Shown: piece by piece, positions 8,460 to 18,034 of the stretch | How the letters are laid out: the number at the start of each line of letters is the position of its first letter | How positions within the stretch are numbered: the stretch's first letter is position 1 | Assembly (NCBI GenBank): GCA_018266615.1 | Contig: JAFEAB010000099.1 | Location: 1-62,591 of the forward strand | Direction of reading: 5' to 3' | DNA: 62,591 nucleotides | Source of the DNA: Bacteroidota bacterium | GTDB taxonomy: Bacteria > Bacteroidota > Bacteroidia > Chitinophagales > Chitinophagaceae | The notes under the pieces: generated by a model | Databases searched by the model: none | Seen by the model: the letters and a program-made list of their open reading frames with translations, nothing else | Told to the model about the DNA's origin: nothing | Program-made: the position numbers and the translations under genes

Positions 8460-9365
8460 ATGGAATTCATAGATTATTATAAGGTGCTGGGTGTAGACAA
8501 AACCGCCAAAGAGGAAGACATTAAGAAAGCATATCGTAAACTGGCCCGAAAATTTCATCCGGACGTTAACCCAAACAACACAGAAGCCCATAAAAGATTC
8601 CAGGAGATTAATGAGGCAAATGAAGTGCTGAGCGATCCGGAAAAAAGAAAAAAATACGATAAGTACGGAAAAGACTGGCAGCACGGGGAAGCTTACGAAC
8701 AAGCCAGGAAACAACAACAGCAATCCTACAATTTTGGCGGGGGATACCGAAATTATGGAGATTCGACTGCCGATTTTGAAGGCAGTTTTGGAGGTGGCGG
8801 ATTTTCCGATTTTTTCAATTCGATGTTTGGAGGAGGCAGCTCCAGGGCAAAGGCACGATTTCGTGGCAGCGACCTTCAATCTTCCCTAACCCTGCCATTA
8901 ACGGAAACATTCACCACCGAAAAGAAAACAATTACCATTAACGGAAAGCATATCCGAATTACTATTCCCGCCGGAATAGAAGACGGCCAGCAAATAAAAC
9001 TGACAGGGCACGGTGAACCCGGAAATAACGGTGGCCCCGCCGGCGACCTTTACATCACATTCCATATTGTTAATAACACCGAATTCAAGAAAATGGGGAA
9101 CGATTTATTCCTCACCCAGGAAATAGACCTCTATACTGCCGTTCTGGGTGGGACGATTATGGTTAATACCATTTCGGGAAAAATTAAAGTGACCGTAAAA
9201 CCGGAGACCCAAAACAATACAAAAATCAGGCTTAAAGGCAAAGGGGCTCCCGTATATAAAAAAGAAGGGCAGTTTGGGGATTTGTATATTACATACTCCG
9301 TAAAACTTCCCCAAAACCTCACCGAAAAACAAAAATCACTTTTTACAGAACTTTCAAAATTATAA
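8460..9365 (+). CDS. cbpA: CbpA-type DnaJ homologue (class B J-protein)
   Basis: 301 residues. J-domain at 1-70 with the HPD motif at 33-35 that stimulates Hsp70 ATPase; Gly/Phe-rich stretch about 94-140; C-terminal substrate-binding beta domains with [17 protein letters not shown] and [12 protein letters not shown]. The CxxCxGxG zinc fingers of DnaJ are absent, so this is the CbpA/DnaJB type. It is followed after 2 bases by a CbpM-like gene, the same pair as in Enterobacteria, which supports the assignment. Confidence 0.9.
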   Translation: MEFIDYYKVLGVDKTAKEEDIKKAYRKLARKFHPDVNPNNTEAHKRFQEINEANEVLSDPEKRKKYDKYGKDWQHGEAYEQARKQQQQSYNFGGGYRNYGDSTADFEGSFGGGGFSDFFNSMFGGGSSRAKARFRGSDLQSSLTLPLTETFTTEKKTITINGKHIRITIPAGIEDGQQIKLTGHGEPGNNGGPAGDLYITFHIVNNTEFKKMGNDLFLTQEIDLYTAVLGGTIMVNTISGKIKVTVKPETQNNTKIRLKGKGAPVYKKEGQFGDLYITYSVKLPQNLTEKQKSLFTELSKL

Positions 9366-9367
9366 AT

Positions 9368-9667
9368 ATGGCTGCCCAAAAATTAATAGCGGTAAAAGCA
9401 TTTTGCAGCTATCACGAAATTAATGACGAGGTTTTTTTTGAATTCGAATCCCGCAACCTCATCCACCTCGTTAAGGAAAAACGCAGTTATTATATTCCCT
9501 ATAACCAGCTACCCCTGGCAGAAAAGCTTATTCGCCTGCACCTGCAACTTGGCATAAACCTCGAGGGGCTGGAAGTAATCTTACCCTTATTGGAAAGGCT
9601 CCAAAGCCAGGAAGACACCCTCCAAAAATTGGCAAAACAGGTAAATTTTTACAAACCTTCGTTTTAA
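9368..9667 (+). CDS. cbpM: CbpM-like chaperone modulator (MerR-type fold)
   Basis: 99 residues. LIAVKAFCSYHEINDEVFFEF at the N-terminus, LRLHLQLGI-like central helix (RLHLQLGINLEGLEVILPLL) and a coiled C-terminus ending QVNFYKP match the small CbpM/YccV-neighbour family that binds the J-domain of CbpA and blocks its action on DnaK. It lies 2 bases behind the J-protein gene and is surely co-expressed. Confidence 0.85.
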   Translation: MAAQKLIAVKAFCSYHEINDEVFFEFESRNLIHLVKEKRSYYIPYNQLPLAEKLIRLHLQLGINLEGLEVILPLLERLQSQEDTLQKLAKQVNFYKPSF

Positions 9668-9679
9668 AGAAAAAATAAT

Positions 9680-9721
9680 TTAAACAACTGTTTAATTTTA
9701 TCAAACATTTGTTTAACTTTG
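9680..9721 (+). promoter_or_regulatory. Promoter with two TetR-type operators
   Basis: TTAAACAACTGTTTAA (9680-9695) is a palindrome with 7-bp arms; TCAAACATTTGTTTAA (9701-9716) is a second, slightly imperfect copy of the same site. Their centres are 21 bases apart, two turns of the helix. The second site overlaps the -7 box TAACTTTG (9714-9721), so binding would block RNA polymerase. The regulator gene starts at 9738, which points to autorepression and control of the efflux operon. Confidence 0.75.
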
Positions 9722-9737
9722 CGCCGGATTCCCAAAT

Positions 9738-10370
9738 ATGGCGCTTTCGAAGAAACATATCCACATCTTAAACCAGGCCGAAAAGCTCTTTGCCAAAAAT
9801 GGCTACGATGCAACCACCGTAAGGGATATTGCCGAAGCAGCCGGAGTAAACCTGGCCATGATTTCCTATTATTTTGGCAGCAAAGAAAAATTGCTTGAGG
9901 CTTTATTCATGGAAAGGATGGCTTCGGGCACCCTGCTCATCCGGGAAATAAATAACATGGCCCACCTCAATCCCTGGCAGAAAATCCAGATAATGATAGA
10001 TGAATATGTGAACCGGGCCGTTCAAAAACAGGATTTTTTCAAAGTGATGATTAGTGAGCAGGTTATTAATCAAAACCCGGTGGTGATAAATTACCTGCGA
10101 AAAATAAGGAAGGAATATGCCGAATTAATTGGAGACCTCATTTTGCAGGGGCAAAAAGAAAAAATATTCTGCAAAAAAATTGACCTCGCCCTCCTGCTTA
10201 CAACGATGACGGGAACGGTGAAACACATGTTGATAAATCAGGAATTTTACCGGCATTCTTTAAGCCTGGAGAATATGCCCTACGAGAAATTTCAGAAAAT
10301 CCTCACTAAAAACCTTCAAACTCATATCCGGAAAATATTCAAATCCATTTTAGGATATGACCCCCAATAA
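9738..10370 (+). CDS. TetR/AcrR-family repressor of the efflux operon
   Basis: 210 residues. The N-terminal 55 residues are a canonical TetR helix-turn-helix (AEKLFAKNGYDATTVRDIAEAAGVNLAMISYYFGSKEKLLEALF); the remainder is the helical ligand and dimerisation domain, which varies too much to name a ligand. It is the first gene of a four-gene unit with TolC-, EmrA- and EmrB-type genes (3, 13 and 11 bases apart), and its promoter holds two palindromic operators. Expected to bind a hydrophobic drug or metabolite and release the promoter. Confidence 0.93.
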   Translation: MALSKKHIHILNQAEKLFAKNGYDATTVRDIAEAAGVNLAMISYYFGSKEKLLEALFMERMASGTLLIREINNMAHLNPWQKIQIMIDEYVNRAVQKQDFFKVMISEQVINQNPVVINYLRKIRKEYAELIGDLILQGQKEKIFCKKIDLALLLTTMTGTVKHMLINQEFYRHSLSLENMPYEKFQKILTKNLQTHIRKIFKSILGYDPQ

Positions 10371-10373
10371 TAT

Positions 10374-11699
10374 ATGAACCAAAGAATAATTCTGATCCTA
10401 ACTACCCTGCTTTTCTTTTCCTACCACGGAATAGCCCAGGTTGAAAAACAAATATCGCTGCAGGAGGCCATCTCCCTGAGCTTAAAAAACAGCCATCAAC
10501 TTAAAATTTCCAATGCCAAAATTGATGAAGCCCTGGCTCAGGAAAAAGAAGCCTTACAGGAACGGTTACCCGATTTTAAAATCAGTGGTAATTACCTCCG
10601 GTTTAACAGTGCAAAACTTAATATGAAATTTGCTTCCGGAAGCGACAGCGCCTCACATGGAGGACCAAAAATTCCAACTGTTAACCAGGCATTGTACGGA
10701 TCCGCAAACCTATCTTTCCCTTTATATACGGGTGGAAAACTGAAATATGGCATTGAATCGGCAAGACTGCTGGCAGAGGCCGTTAAAATGGATGCCGAAA
10801 GCGATACCCAACATATCATTTTGAATACCGTTCAGGCGTATGTGAATATGTACAAAGCGGCAGAAACCATCACCCTATTAAAAGAAAACCTCAACTCTTC
10901 CAAATCTCGGGATAGTACCTTTTCAAACCTGGAAAAGAACGGGTTGCTGGCAAGAAACGACCTGTTGAAATCTCAACTGCAAACCAGCAATATTGAACTC
11001 GCATTATTAAATGCTGAAAATGATTCCCGGAAAGCATCCTTATATATGAACCTTCTTCTCGGTTTACCAGAAACAAACCCATTGGAGGTAGATACCAACT
11101 TTGTTAACAGCAACTCTCCACTAACCAATTTTTCAGATTTTGAAAATGCGGCCATACTTAACCGGGCCGATGTTAGAGCCACTCAATTCCGGAAGAAGGC
11201 CGCGGAAGCAGGGGTTAAAGCTGCAAAAGGGGAAGCCTTGCCCAACATAGGGCTTACCGCCGGATATATTGCGGCAGATATCCCCAACGTATTTAGTGTA
11301 ACCAATGCCGTTAACGCAGGAATTGGCATCCAATATAATCTGGCTAATATCTGGAAATCGAATACGCAATTAAAAAAAGCAGAGGCTCGCAAAAGGGAAA
11401 TTATGGCAAGCCAGGATATGTTAACGGATGAGATTAAAGTTGAGACCAATCGGGACTACCAAATGGTACTGCTAAGCCATAAAAGGATTGAGGTATATGA
11501 AAGGGCGTTAGAACAGGCCAATGAAAACTTCCGGATAACCAATAACAAATATGCAAACAGCCTGGTAACCCTTACCGACCTTCTGGATGCGGATGTAGCC
11601 CGCCTCCAGGCAAAAATAAATATCACCCTGGCCAAAGCCGATGCGGTACTGGCCTATTACAAACTATTACAAACAGCAGGCCTCCTGAAAGCTTTATAA
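10374..11699 (+). CDS. TolC-family outer-membrane efflux protein
   Basis: 441 residues. Cleavable signal peptide (about 1-21, ending YHGIAQ), then two OEP repeats of long coiled helices with short beta strands: ISLQEAISLSLKNSHQLKISNAKIDEA at the start of the first, and QYNLANIWKSNTQLKKAEARK in the second. Forms the trimeric outer-membrane channel of the tripartite pump encoded by the next two genes. Length fits the family. Confidence 0.9.
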   Translation: MNQRIILILTTLLFFSYHGIAQVEKQISLQEAISLSLKNSHQLKISNAKIDEALAQEKEALQERLPDFKISGNYLRFNSAKLNMKFASGSDSASHGGPKIPTVNQALYGSANLSFPLYTGGKLKYGIESARLLAEAVKMDAESDTQHIILNTVQAYVNMYKAAETITLLKENLNSSKSRDSTFSNLEKNGLLARNDLLKSQLQTSNIELALLNAENDSRKASLYMNLLLGLPETNPLEVDTNFVNSNSPLTNFSDFENAAILNRADVRATQFRKKAAEAGVKAAKGEALPNIGLTAGYIAADIPNVFSVTNAVNAGIGIQYNLANIWKSNTQLKKAEARKREIMASQDMLTDEIKVETNRDYQMVLLSHKRIEVYERALEQANENFRITNNKYANSLVTLTDLLDADVARLQAKINITLAKADAVLAYYKLLQTAGLLKAL

Positions 11700-11712
11700 A
11701 AGGACAATAAAA

Positions 11713-12819
11713 ATGGAAACCAAAAAAGAAAATGCTCCCGTGGCACCCAAACAAAAAAGAAACAAGGTATTTATTGTGGTACTTGCCATACTTGTAATTG
11801 CCGGTGCCTGGTTTGGGTTTACAAAATATATTCACGCTTTGCACCATGAAGAAACCGATGATGCCCAGGTAGAAGGAAATATAGCCCCGGTTACAGCCCG
11901 CGTTGGAGGTTATGTAGATAAACTTTATGTTACCGACAACCAATTTGTGCGGGAGGGAGATACTCTCCTTACCATTGACCCGCGCGATTTGCAAATTGTT
12001 TTAGACCAGGCAAAAGCCGCCCTTAATACGGCAGAATCCAACCTGAAAGTTGCGGAAGCAAATACCCATGCCGCATCAAAAAATATCATGAGCACACATG
12101 CGGCAGTGGCCACCGCCGATGCACAGATTGAAGCGGCGAAGGTAAATGTCTGGAGAACCACCCAGGATTTTACCCGGTATGAGAACCTGATTAAAGATCA
12201 TTCCATTACCCAGCAACAATTTGAACAAGCCAAAGCAGCCAAAGAACTGGCCGAAAGAAACCTCCAGGTATTGGTGGACCAAAGAAACCAGGTACAAACC
12301 CAAACTGGTATAGTGACCTCCCAAACCAATGCAACCGCGCAATCCATTGAAGTGGCAAAAGCGAATATCCAACAACGTAAGGTAGATGTAGAACATGCCC
12401 TGCTGAACCTATCATATACCGTAATTACCGCTCCCGAATCGGGAATCCTTTCTAAAGTGCCCATCCAGAAAGGTCAACTCCTTCAACAGGGACAATCCCT
12501 GTTTAATATTGTTTTAAGCAATGAAAAGTGGGTTGTGGCCAATTTTAAAGAAACCCAATATAATAAGATGGTTATTGGGCAAAAAGTAATTGTTCATGCC
12601 GATGCATTTCCGAAACACGATTTTGAAGGAATTCTTAGTTCCTTCTCCCCTGCCACCGGTGCAAAATTTGCCCTATTACCGCCCGATAACGCCAGTGGGA
12701 ATTTTGTAAAAGTGGTGCAACGCCTGCCGGTGAAAATTACATTTACCAATCCGGCAGACAGCCTGATCCAACGCCTCAGGCCGGGGATGAATGTTTTTGT
12801 GGATGTTCACCTAAATTAA
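11713..12819 (+). CDS. EmrA/HlyD-type membrane fusion protein
   Basis: 368 residues. Short cytoplasmic basic N-terminus, one membrane anchor (about 19-37), biotinyl-lipoyl motif in two halves (APVTARVGGYVDKLYVTDNQ and the later TVITAPESGILSKVPIQKGQ), a long helical hairpin in between and a beta-barrel C-terminus ending RLRPGMNVFVDVHLN. The motif DDAQVEGNI is typical of EmrA. Bridges the EmrB-type inner-membrane pump and the TolC-type channel. Confidence 0.92.
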   Translation: METKKENAPVAPKQKRNKVFIVVLAILVIAGAWFGFTKYIHALHHEETDDAQVEGNIAPVTARVGGYVDKLYVTDNQFVREGDTLLTIDPRDLQIVLDQAKAALNTAESNLKVAEANTHAASKNIMSTHAAVATADAQIEAAKVNVWRTTQDFTRYENLIKDHSITQQQFEQAKAAKELAERNLQVLVDQRNQVQTQTGIVTSQTNATAQSIEVAKANIQQRKVDVEHALLNLSYTVITAPESGILSKVPIQKGQLLQQGQSLFNIVLSNEKWVVANFKETQYNKMVIGQKVIVHADAFPKHDFEGILSSFSPATGAKFALLPPDNASGNFVKVVQRLPVKITFTNPADSLIQRLRPGMNVFVDVHLN

Positions 12820-12830
12820 CCGGAAACTTC

Positions 12831-14420
12831 ATGAACCGTCCTTCCCTTGATGAACCTTTAGTGGAATATGGAGCCCGAAGAGTGGTGGTAACCATTACTG
12901 CCATTTTTTGCGCCTTACTTGAAATTGTGGATACCACCATTGTGAATGTGGCCCTAAATGATATGAAAGGCAACCTGGGCGCCACACTTCCAGAAATTTC
13001 GTGGGTAATCACCGCCTATGCTATCGGCAATGTGATCATCGTTCCCATGACAAGCTGGCTCTCGCAGCAATTTGGAAGGAGGAATTATTTCGCAGCTTCT
13101 ATTGTACTGTTTACGGTGTGCTCTTTCCTGTGTGGCAACGCTACCGGAATATGGGAACTCGTATTTTTCCGGTTCGTTCAGGGCCTTGGCGGAGGCGCCT
13201 TATTAGTAACATCCCAAACCATCATCACGGAATCCTATCCCTCCGAAAAAAGAGGAATGGCCCAGGCCATATATGGCCTGGGCGTAATCATTGGCCCTAC
13301 CCTCGGTCCACCCTTAGGCGGCTATATTGTAGAAAATTTTTCATGGCCTTATATTTTTTATATCAATATCCCCATTGGTGTTATTGCCACACTGCTTACC
13401 CTTCAATTTGTGCGTAGCCCAAAGTATGGAGAGAAAAAATCGATCCATGAAATTGACTGGCTGGGAATTGCCTTGTTGGCTTCGGCGGTGGGATCCCTGC
13501 AATATGTATTGGAGAAAGGACATGAAGAAGACTGGTTTGCCAGTAATGCCATTATATTCTGTACGGTGCTGGCCATTTTTAGTTTTTTCTTCTTTATCTG
13601 GAGAGAACTATCCTACGAAAACCCCATTGTAGATTTACGCGTGTTAAAAAATGGGAACCTGCGGATTGGCACCATCCTAACCTTTATTCTTGGTTTTGGA
13701 CTTTACGGTTCCACTTTTATTATCCCTTTATATACGCAAAGTATCCTCGGCTGGAATGCATTCCAGGCGGGTATGCTGATGATCCCTTCGGCCCTTACCA
13801 CGGCCTTCATGATGCCCATCATTGGGCGGCTGTTACAAAAAGGTGTAAAACAACACTACCTGGTAGCTATAGGTATGGCCATTTTCTTTTTTTATAGTTT
13901 TTGGGGTTATAAAATTCTTACCCCCAATACACCCGAAGATGCATTTTACTGGCCACTCATTGTTAGGGGTGCCGGGCTGGGCCTCCTTTTCATCCCCATT
14001 ACCACCCTCTCGCTTTCAACTTTAAAGGGGAAAGAAATTGGCGAGGGCGCTGCTTTTACCGGGATGATGAGACAATTGGGAGGATCCTTTGGCGTAGCCG
14101 CTATCAGCACTTTTATCTCCTCCCAAAACATGGTGCATCGAAGCAACCTGGTTTCCCATTTAAATAGTGAAGACCCCTTATTGCAACAACGCATTGGAGG
14201 GATGCAACATGCCTTTATGGCCAAAGGAATGGCGCCGGATGTGGCCCTGCACTCCGCATACCAGGGTCTGGAAGGAATAGTAACGCGCCAATCCATGGTT
14301 TTATCTTATATGGATGTATTCTTATACCTGGGTATTATGTTTCTCATTTGCATTCCCTTTGTGTTGCTGGCCAAAGGTTCGAAAGTAAAAGTGGAAACCA
14401 TTGCCGAAGGCATGCACTAA
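12831..14420 (+). CDS. DHA2-family drug:H+ antiporter, EmrB/QacA type
   Basis: 529 residues with 14 predicted transmembrane helices, the hallmark of the DHA2 group of major facilitators. Motifs seen: LEIVDTTIVNVALNDM in helix 1 (motif D1), SQQFGRRNYF between helices 2 and 3 (motif A), VQGLGGGALL, and GPTLGPPLGGYI in helix 5 (antiporter motif C). The energised inner-membrane part of the tripartite pump, exchanging protons for lipophilic drugs or fatty acids. Last gene of the TetR-controlled unit. Confidence 0.93.
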   Translation: MNRPSLDEPLVEYGARRVVVTITAIFCALLEIVDTTIVNVALNDMKGNLGATLPEISWVITAYAIGNVIIVPMTSWLSQQFGRRNYFAASIVLFTVCSFLCGNATGIWELVFFRFVQGLGGGALLVTSQTIITESYPSEKRGMAQAIYGLGVIIGPTLGPPLGGYIVENFSWPYIFYINIPIGVIATLLTLQFVRSPKYGEKKSIHEIDWLGIALLASAVGSLQYVLEKGHEEDWFASNAIIFCTVLAIFSFFFFIWRELSYENPIVDLRVLKNGNLRIGTILTFILGFGLYGSTFIIPLYTQSILGWNAFQAGMLMIPSALTTAFMMPIIGRLLQKGVKQHYLVAIGMAIFFFYSFWGYKILTPNTPEDAFYWPLIVRGAGLGLLFIPITTLSLSTLKGKEIGEGAAFTGMMRQLGGSFGVAAISTFISSQNMVHRSNLVSHLNSEDPLLQQRIGGMQHAFMAKGMAPDVALHSAYQGLEGIVTRQSMVLSYMDVFLYLGIMFLICIPFVLLAKGSKVKVETIAEGMH

Positions 14421-14532
14421 GTAACTTTAATGGCTTGCTTTTGATCCCCCCTTAACCGACTAAATAGTTCTATTACTCCCCTTCGCATGCATCCAAAATA
14501 ATATTTTCTTTTCTCCAGGTGATGTAAATTGA

Positions 14533-16593
14533 ATGGCAAACGCCAGCCAACACATTATGGGAAAGTATTTTCATATTCTGATTCTTTTGTTTCATTTTAC
14601 TCCGGGTATAGCACAAAGGGATACCATTCTTCTAAATCAAAAATGGCAGTTCAGCATAGACTCAAACGGAATAGGTATAAAAGATGAATGGTTTGAAAAA
14701 ACACTTCCTCAATCCAACACCGTAAATCTTCCTCATACCTGGAATATAGATTCCCTGAATCAGAATTATTACGGATGGGCCTGGTATCAAAAAGAAATGA
14801 CCATCCCTCCATTTTGGAAAAATAAAAATACGGTGCTTGAATTTGGAGCCATAAATCATACTTCCATCATTTATCTAAACGGTAAAAAGATATCGGAAAC
14901 AACAGGCAACGGCTTTAACAAAATCAGCATCAACCTGAGTGGGAAACTTGCCTATGGTAAACAAAACAGAATCACCGTAGCCGTTAATAATGATTTTGGG
15001 AAAAACAAAGTGCCTTACGGCTCCTCGTTCGACTGGCCCAACGATGGGGGAATTATAAGGCCGGCCCGATTCCTTGTAAGTAGTAAGCCTGCGGCCACTT
15101 TTCTTCGTGCAACTCCTACATTAAATACAACAACCGGGGAGGGAAAACTGAATTTAAAACTCGGGTTCGAACAAAAGGAAGACCTTCAACTGCATGTGCG
15201 CATTACCGAAGAGAACCAGGCAACAAAAAAAGTAATCCTAAACAAAATCGTTACTCCAGGCTGGCAAGGCAAAATAGCCATTTCAAATTTTGTTATTCCA
15301 AACATTCATCCATGGCATTTTGATTTCCCTAACCTTTACCAGGTGGAAGTAACAATTTTGGTGAATAAAAAGGTAGTGGATAAGGTTTCAACAAATATTG
15401 GATTCAGGGAATTGATTTTTAATCATGGAAGGACCTATTTAAACGGGGAACGAATTAAATTAATGGGTGTGGAATGGACTGCAGGCAGCAATCCGGATTT
15501 TGGGCTGGCCGAACCGGATAGCCTGATTGTTGCCATGGGTAAATTGATGAAAAATGTAAACTGCATTTTTAGCCGTCAACATTTCCAACAGAGCGACGTG
15601 TTTTACGATTTCTGCGACCGGAATGGAATTTTGGTACAACAAGAGATCCCGTTATGGGGTGCCGAAACTCCGGATAACGATACCATCCGCCGCATTGCAT
15701 TTCAACAATTGGAAACCATGATCCAATCTTTATATAACCATCCCAGTATCTTTTCCTGGGGTGTTGGAAATGAATTGCGATCAACAGAATCTGATATTAA
15801 AAAATTACTGGCAGACTTATTTCATCATGCAAGGGAATTAGACCCCTCCCGATATACGGCCTATGCAAGCAACTCCCTCACTCACTGTTTTTTTAATTAT
15901 CCTCATTTTTCTCCGGATGGAGGAGCGGATGGCGATTTTCTGATGATGAACGAATATGGGGGGAGCTGGTGGGAAATCCCAACAGGAAGCATTAGCGCCT
16001 ATCTGGATAGTGTGCACCTCACCTATCCCAACAAACCATTTTTTATCTCTGAATTCGGTTTATGCGAACCCAATTTCAAAGGAGGCGACAAACGAAGAAT
16101 AGAAGACATGATTTACCATATGGGTATTTATGAAAGTAAATCGTATGTGGAAGGAGCAATTTATTTCGACCTTACCGATTACCGTACCCACTACCCCGGC
16201 ACATCAGAGAATAATAAATACAGGAGGAGGATACATGGTGTTTATGATATGTATGGAAATCCCAAACCCTCGATGCGTGTATTGAGAGAGCTTTCATCGC
16301 CGGTGGAAGTGCAAAATGCCAGGCACTGGAGGGAAGGTAAAATAAATCTGTTGATTTTTGGAAGCACCGGGTTACCCCAACATGCAATAAAAGGGTACAA
16401 GATTTATATTTCCGATAAAATAGATAACTACCTTTCCTTCAGAAGTTATGACTTACCAGAAATAAAACCCGGAGAAAAAATTGATTTTGAAGTGGACAAC
16501 CCCTTCCATGAACAATTCATCATTACGGTGGTTCTGCCAACCGGATTTGTTGTATCCCAAAAATCTTTTTCATGGGATCCGACAGACCAATAA
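14533..16593 (+). CDS. Glycoside hydrolase family 2 enzyme (beta-galactosidase/glucuronidase-like), secreted
   Basis: 686 residues. Met9 (14557) begins a signal peptide (MGKYFHILILLFHFTPGIAQ) and is probably the true start. Then a jelly-roll sugar-binding domain (about 30-185; WYQKEMTIP, GAINHTSIIYLNGKKI), an Ig-like domain (190-290) and a TIM barrel with acid/base Glu414 (GVGNELRS) and nucleophile Glu507 (ISEFGLCEP). A retaining exo-enzyme. Exact specificity cannot be read; beta-galactosidase, glucuronidase and mannosidase all occur in GH2. Fewer C-terminal domains than LacZ. The sialidase gene follows after 88 bases, suggesting it removes the sugar exposed after sialic acid. Confidence 0.85.
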   Translation: MANASQHIMGKYFHILILLFHFTPGIAQRDTILLNQKWQFSIDSNGIGIKDEWFEKTLPQSNTVNLPHTWNIDSLNQNYYGWAWYQKEMTIPPFWKNKNTVLEFGAINHTSIIYLNGKKISETTGNGFNKISINLSGKLAYGKQNRITVAVNNDFGKNKVPYGSSFDWPNDGGIIRPARFLVSSKPAATFLRATPTLNTTTGEGKLNLKLGFEQKEDLQLHVRITEENQATKKVILNKIVTPGWQGKIAISNFVIPNIHPWHFDFPNLYQVEVTILVNKKVVDKVSTNIGFRELIFNHGRTYLNGERIKLMGVEWTAGSNPDFGLAEPDSLIVAMGKLMKNVNCIFSRQHFQQSDVFYDFCDRNGILVQQEIPLWGAETPDNDTIRRIAFQQLETMIQSLYNHPSIFSWGVGNELRSTESDIKKLLADLFHHARELDPSRYTAYASNSLTHCFFNYPHFSPDGGADGDFLMMNEYGGSWWEIPTGSISAYLDSVHLTYPNKPFFISEFGLCEPNFKGGDKRRIEDMIYHMGIYESKSYVEGAIYFDLTDYRTHYPGTSENNKYRRRIHGVYDMYGNPKPSMRVLRELSSPVEVQNARHWREGKINLLIFGSTGLPQHAIKGYKIYISDKIDNYLSFRSYDLPEIKPGEKIDFEVDNPFHEQFIITVVLPTGFVVSQKSFSWDPTDQ

Positions 16594-16681
16594 ACAGGAT
16601 TCGTTGGAAGATTGGAATTGGCAATCTGGTATTCGATTTCCTCCGCAACAATTTTTAATTTGGCGAATTAATATTACTCCC

Positions 16682-17824
16682 ATGCGATTGTATTTTATTT
16701 CCATGCTTCTTTTCATCCCGGCCTTGCCGGGTATTGCACAGGAAATTACCGTCTTCAAAAACGGGGAGGATGGGTATGCCTGCTTTCGGATCCCGGCCAT
16801 TGTAAAAGCACCAGATGGCGAATTACTGGCCTTTTGTGAAGCCCGAAAATATAATTGCAACGACCATGGGGAAGTCCGGATTGTACTTAAACGCAGTTCA
16901 GATAATGGAAGTACCTGGGGAGCACTGCAGGTTGTGGCGGAAAATGGAAATTTACAAACTGGAAATTCAGCTCCCGTATATGACTTACTGGATCCAAATT
17001 TTAGAAATGGCCGCCTGTTTTTGTTTTATAACACAGGATCAAATGCATCTGAATATGAGGTGAGAGAAGGAAAAGCGATAAGGGAGGCCTGGTATATAAC
17101 AAGCACCGATAATGGGAAAAGCTGGATGGCTCCCGTCAATATTACCACTTCCGTTTCACGGCCAAACCATCCTTCCATAAATCCGGATTATCATTTTAAA
17201 GAAGATTGGAGAGGGTTGGCCAATACCCCGGGGCATGCTTTTCAATTTTCAACGGGTAAATACAGAGGTCGGATTTTTATAGCTGCAAATCATTCAGCCG
17301 GTCCGCCCAAAAATGATTTTTCCGATTATGAAGCACACGGTTATTTCAGCGATGACCATGGTAAGACCTGGCAACTTACCCCTTCCGTCAATTTTCCGGG
17401 AAGCAATGAAAGTACTGCCGCAGAACTATCAAACGGAGGAGTGATCATGAATATCAGAAACCCAACGGGAAATAGCAAATACCGAATTATTGCCGTAAGC
17501 CATAGTGGTGGATCAAAGTGGGATACGGTATATATCGACAAACAATTGCCTGATCCGGTTTGCCAGGGAAGTATGCTAAATTTTAAAACAAAAGAGGGAA
17601 AAAATGTGATTTTGTTTTCCAACCTAAAGGATACAGTCTCCAGAAAAAATCTGACACTTTATTGTAGCTGGGATGACGGAAGAACCTGGAAAGTTATTTC
17701 CCCAATTTGTACAGGAAGCGCCGCCTATTCCGACCTTGTGGCATTGCCAAAATTTGAAGTTGGGGTTTTGTATGAAAAAGAAGGCTATTCAAGGATTGTT
17801 TTCCAGGTCATGAGATTCAACTAA
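16682..17824 (+). CDS. Exo-alpha-sialidase (GH33), secreted
   Basis: 380 residues from the ATG at 16682; a longer frame begins upstream (16481) inside the GH2 gene but lacks a signal peptide, whereas 16682 gives MRLYFISMLLFIPALPGIAQ. Six-bladed propeller features: FRIP at 35-38 with the first catalytic Arg, four Asp boxes of form SxDxGxxW (72-79, 141-148, 223-230, 329-336), acidic NESTAAEL near 242-249, and YSDL with nucleophile Tyr349. Removes terminal sialic acids from glycoconjugates. No sialic acid catabolic (nan) genes are in the window. Confidence 0.9.
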   Translation: MRLYFISMLLFIPALPGIAQEITVFKNGEDGYACFRIPAIVKAPDGELLAFCEARKYNCNDHGEVRIVLKRSSDNGSTWGALQVVAENGNLQTGNSAPVYDLLDPNFRNGRLFLFYNTGSNASEYEVREGKAIREAWYITSTDNGKSWMAPVNITTSVSRPNHPSINPDYHFKEDWRGLANTPGHAFQFSTGKYRGRIFIAANHSAGPPKNDFSDYEAHGYFSDDHGKTWQLTPSVNFPGSNESTAAELSNGGVIMNIRNPTGNSKYRIIAVSHSGGSKWDTVYIDKQLPDPVCQGSMLNFKTKEGKNVILFSNLKDTVSRKNLTLYCSWDDGRTWKVISPICTGSAAYSDLVALPKFEVGVLYEKEGYSRIVFQVMRFN

Positions 17825-18034
17825 AGCTAACTTTTTGCTATATCCCACTATCCAAAATTCTTTTCAGGCGGAGAACTTCCATGAAGGAAATGGCCAGACC
17901 CAATATCTCTATTTGGCCCCATAATTTTTCTACAAAATATTGCAGAATAATTTATATTTACTTCCATCCTTTATCCCATAATTATCCAACCTGCATCACC
18001 ATTTGAAAGCACTTCCATTTTAAAAAATTAAAAA

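Noticed and set aside
16481..16681. Extended N-terminus of the sialidase
   Set aside because: The extra 67 residues lie in the GH2 gene and spacer, are not signal-like, and a clean signal peptide begins at 16682.
14533..17824. Polysaccharide utilisation locus
   Set aside because: No SusC/SusD pair, regulator or transporter nearby.
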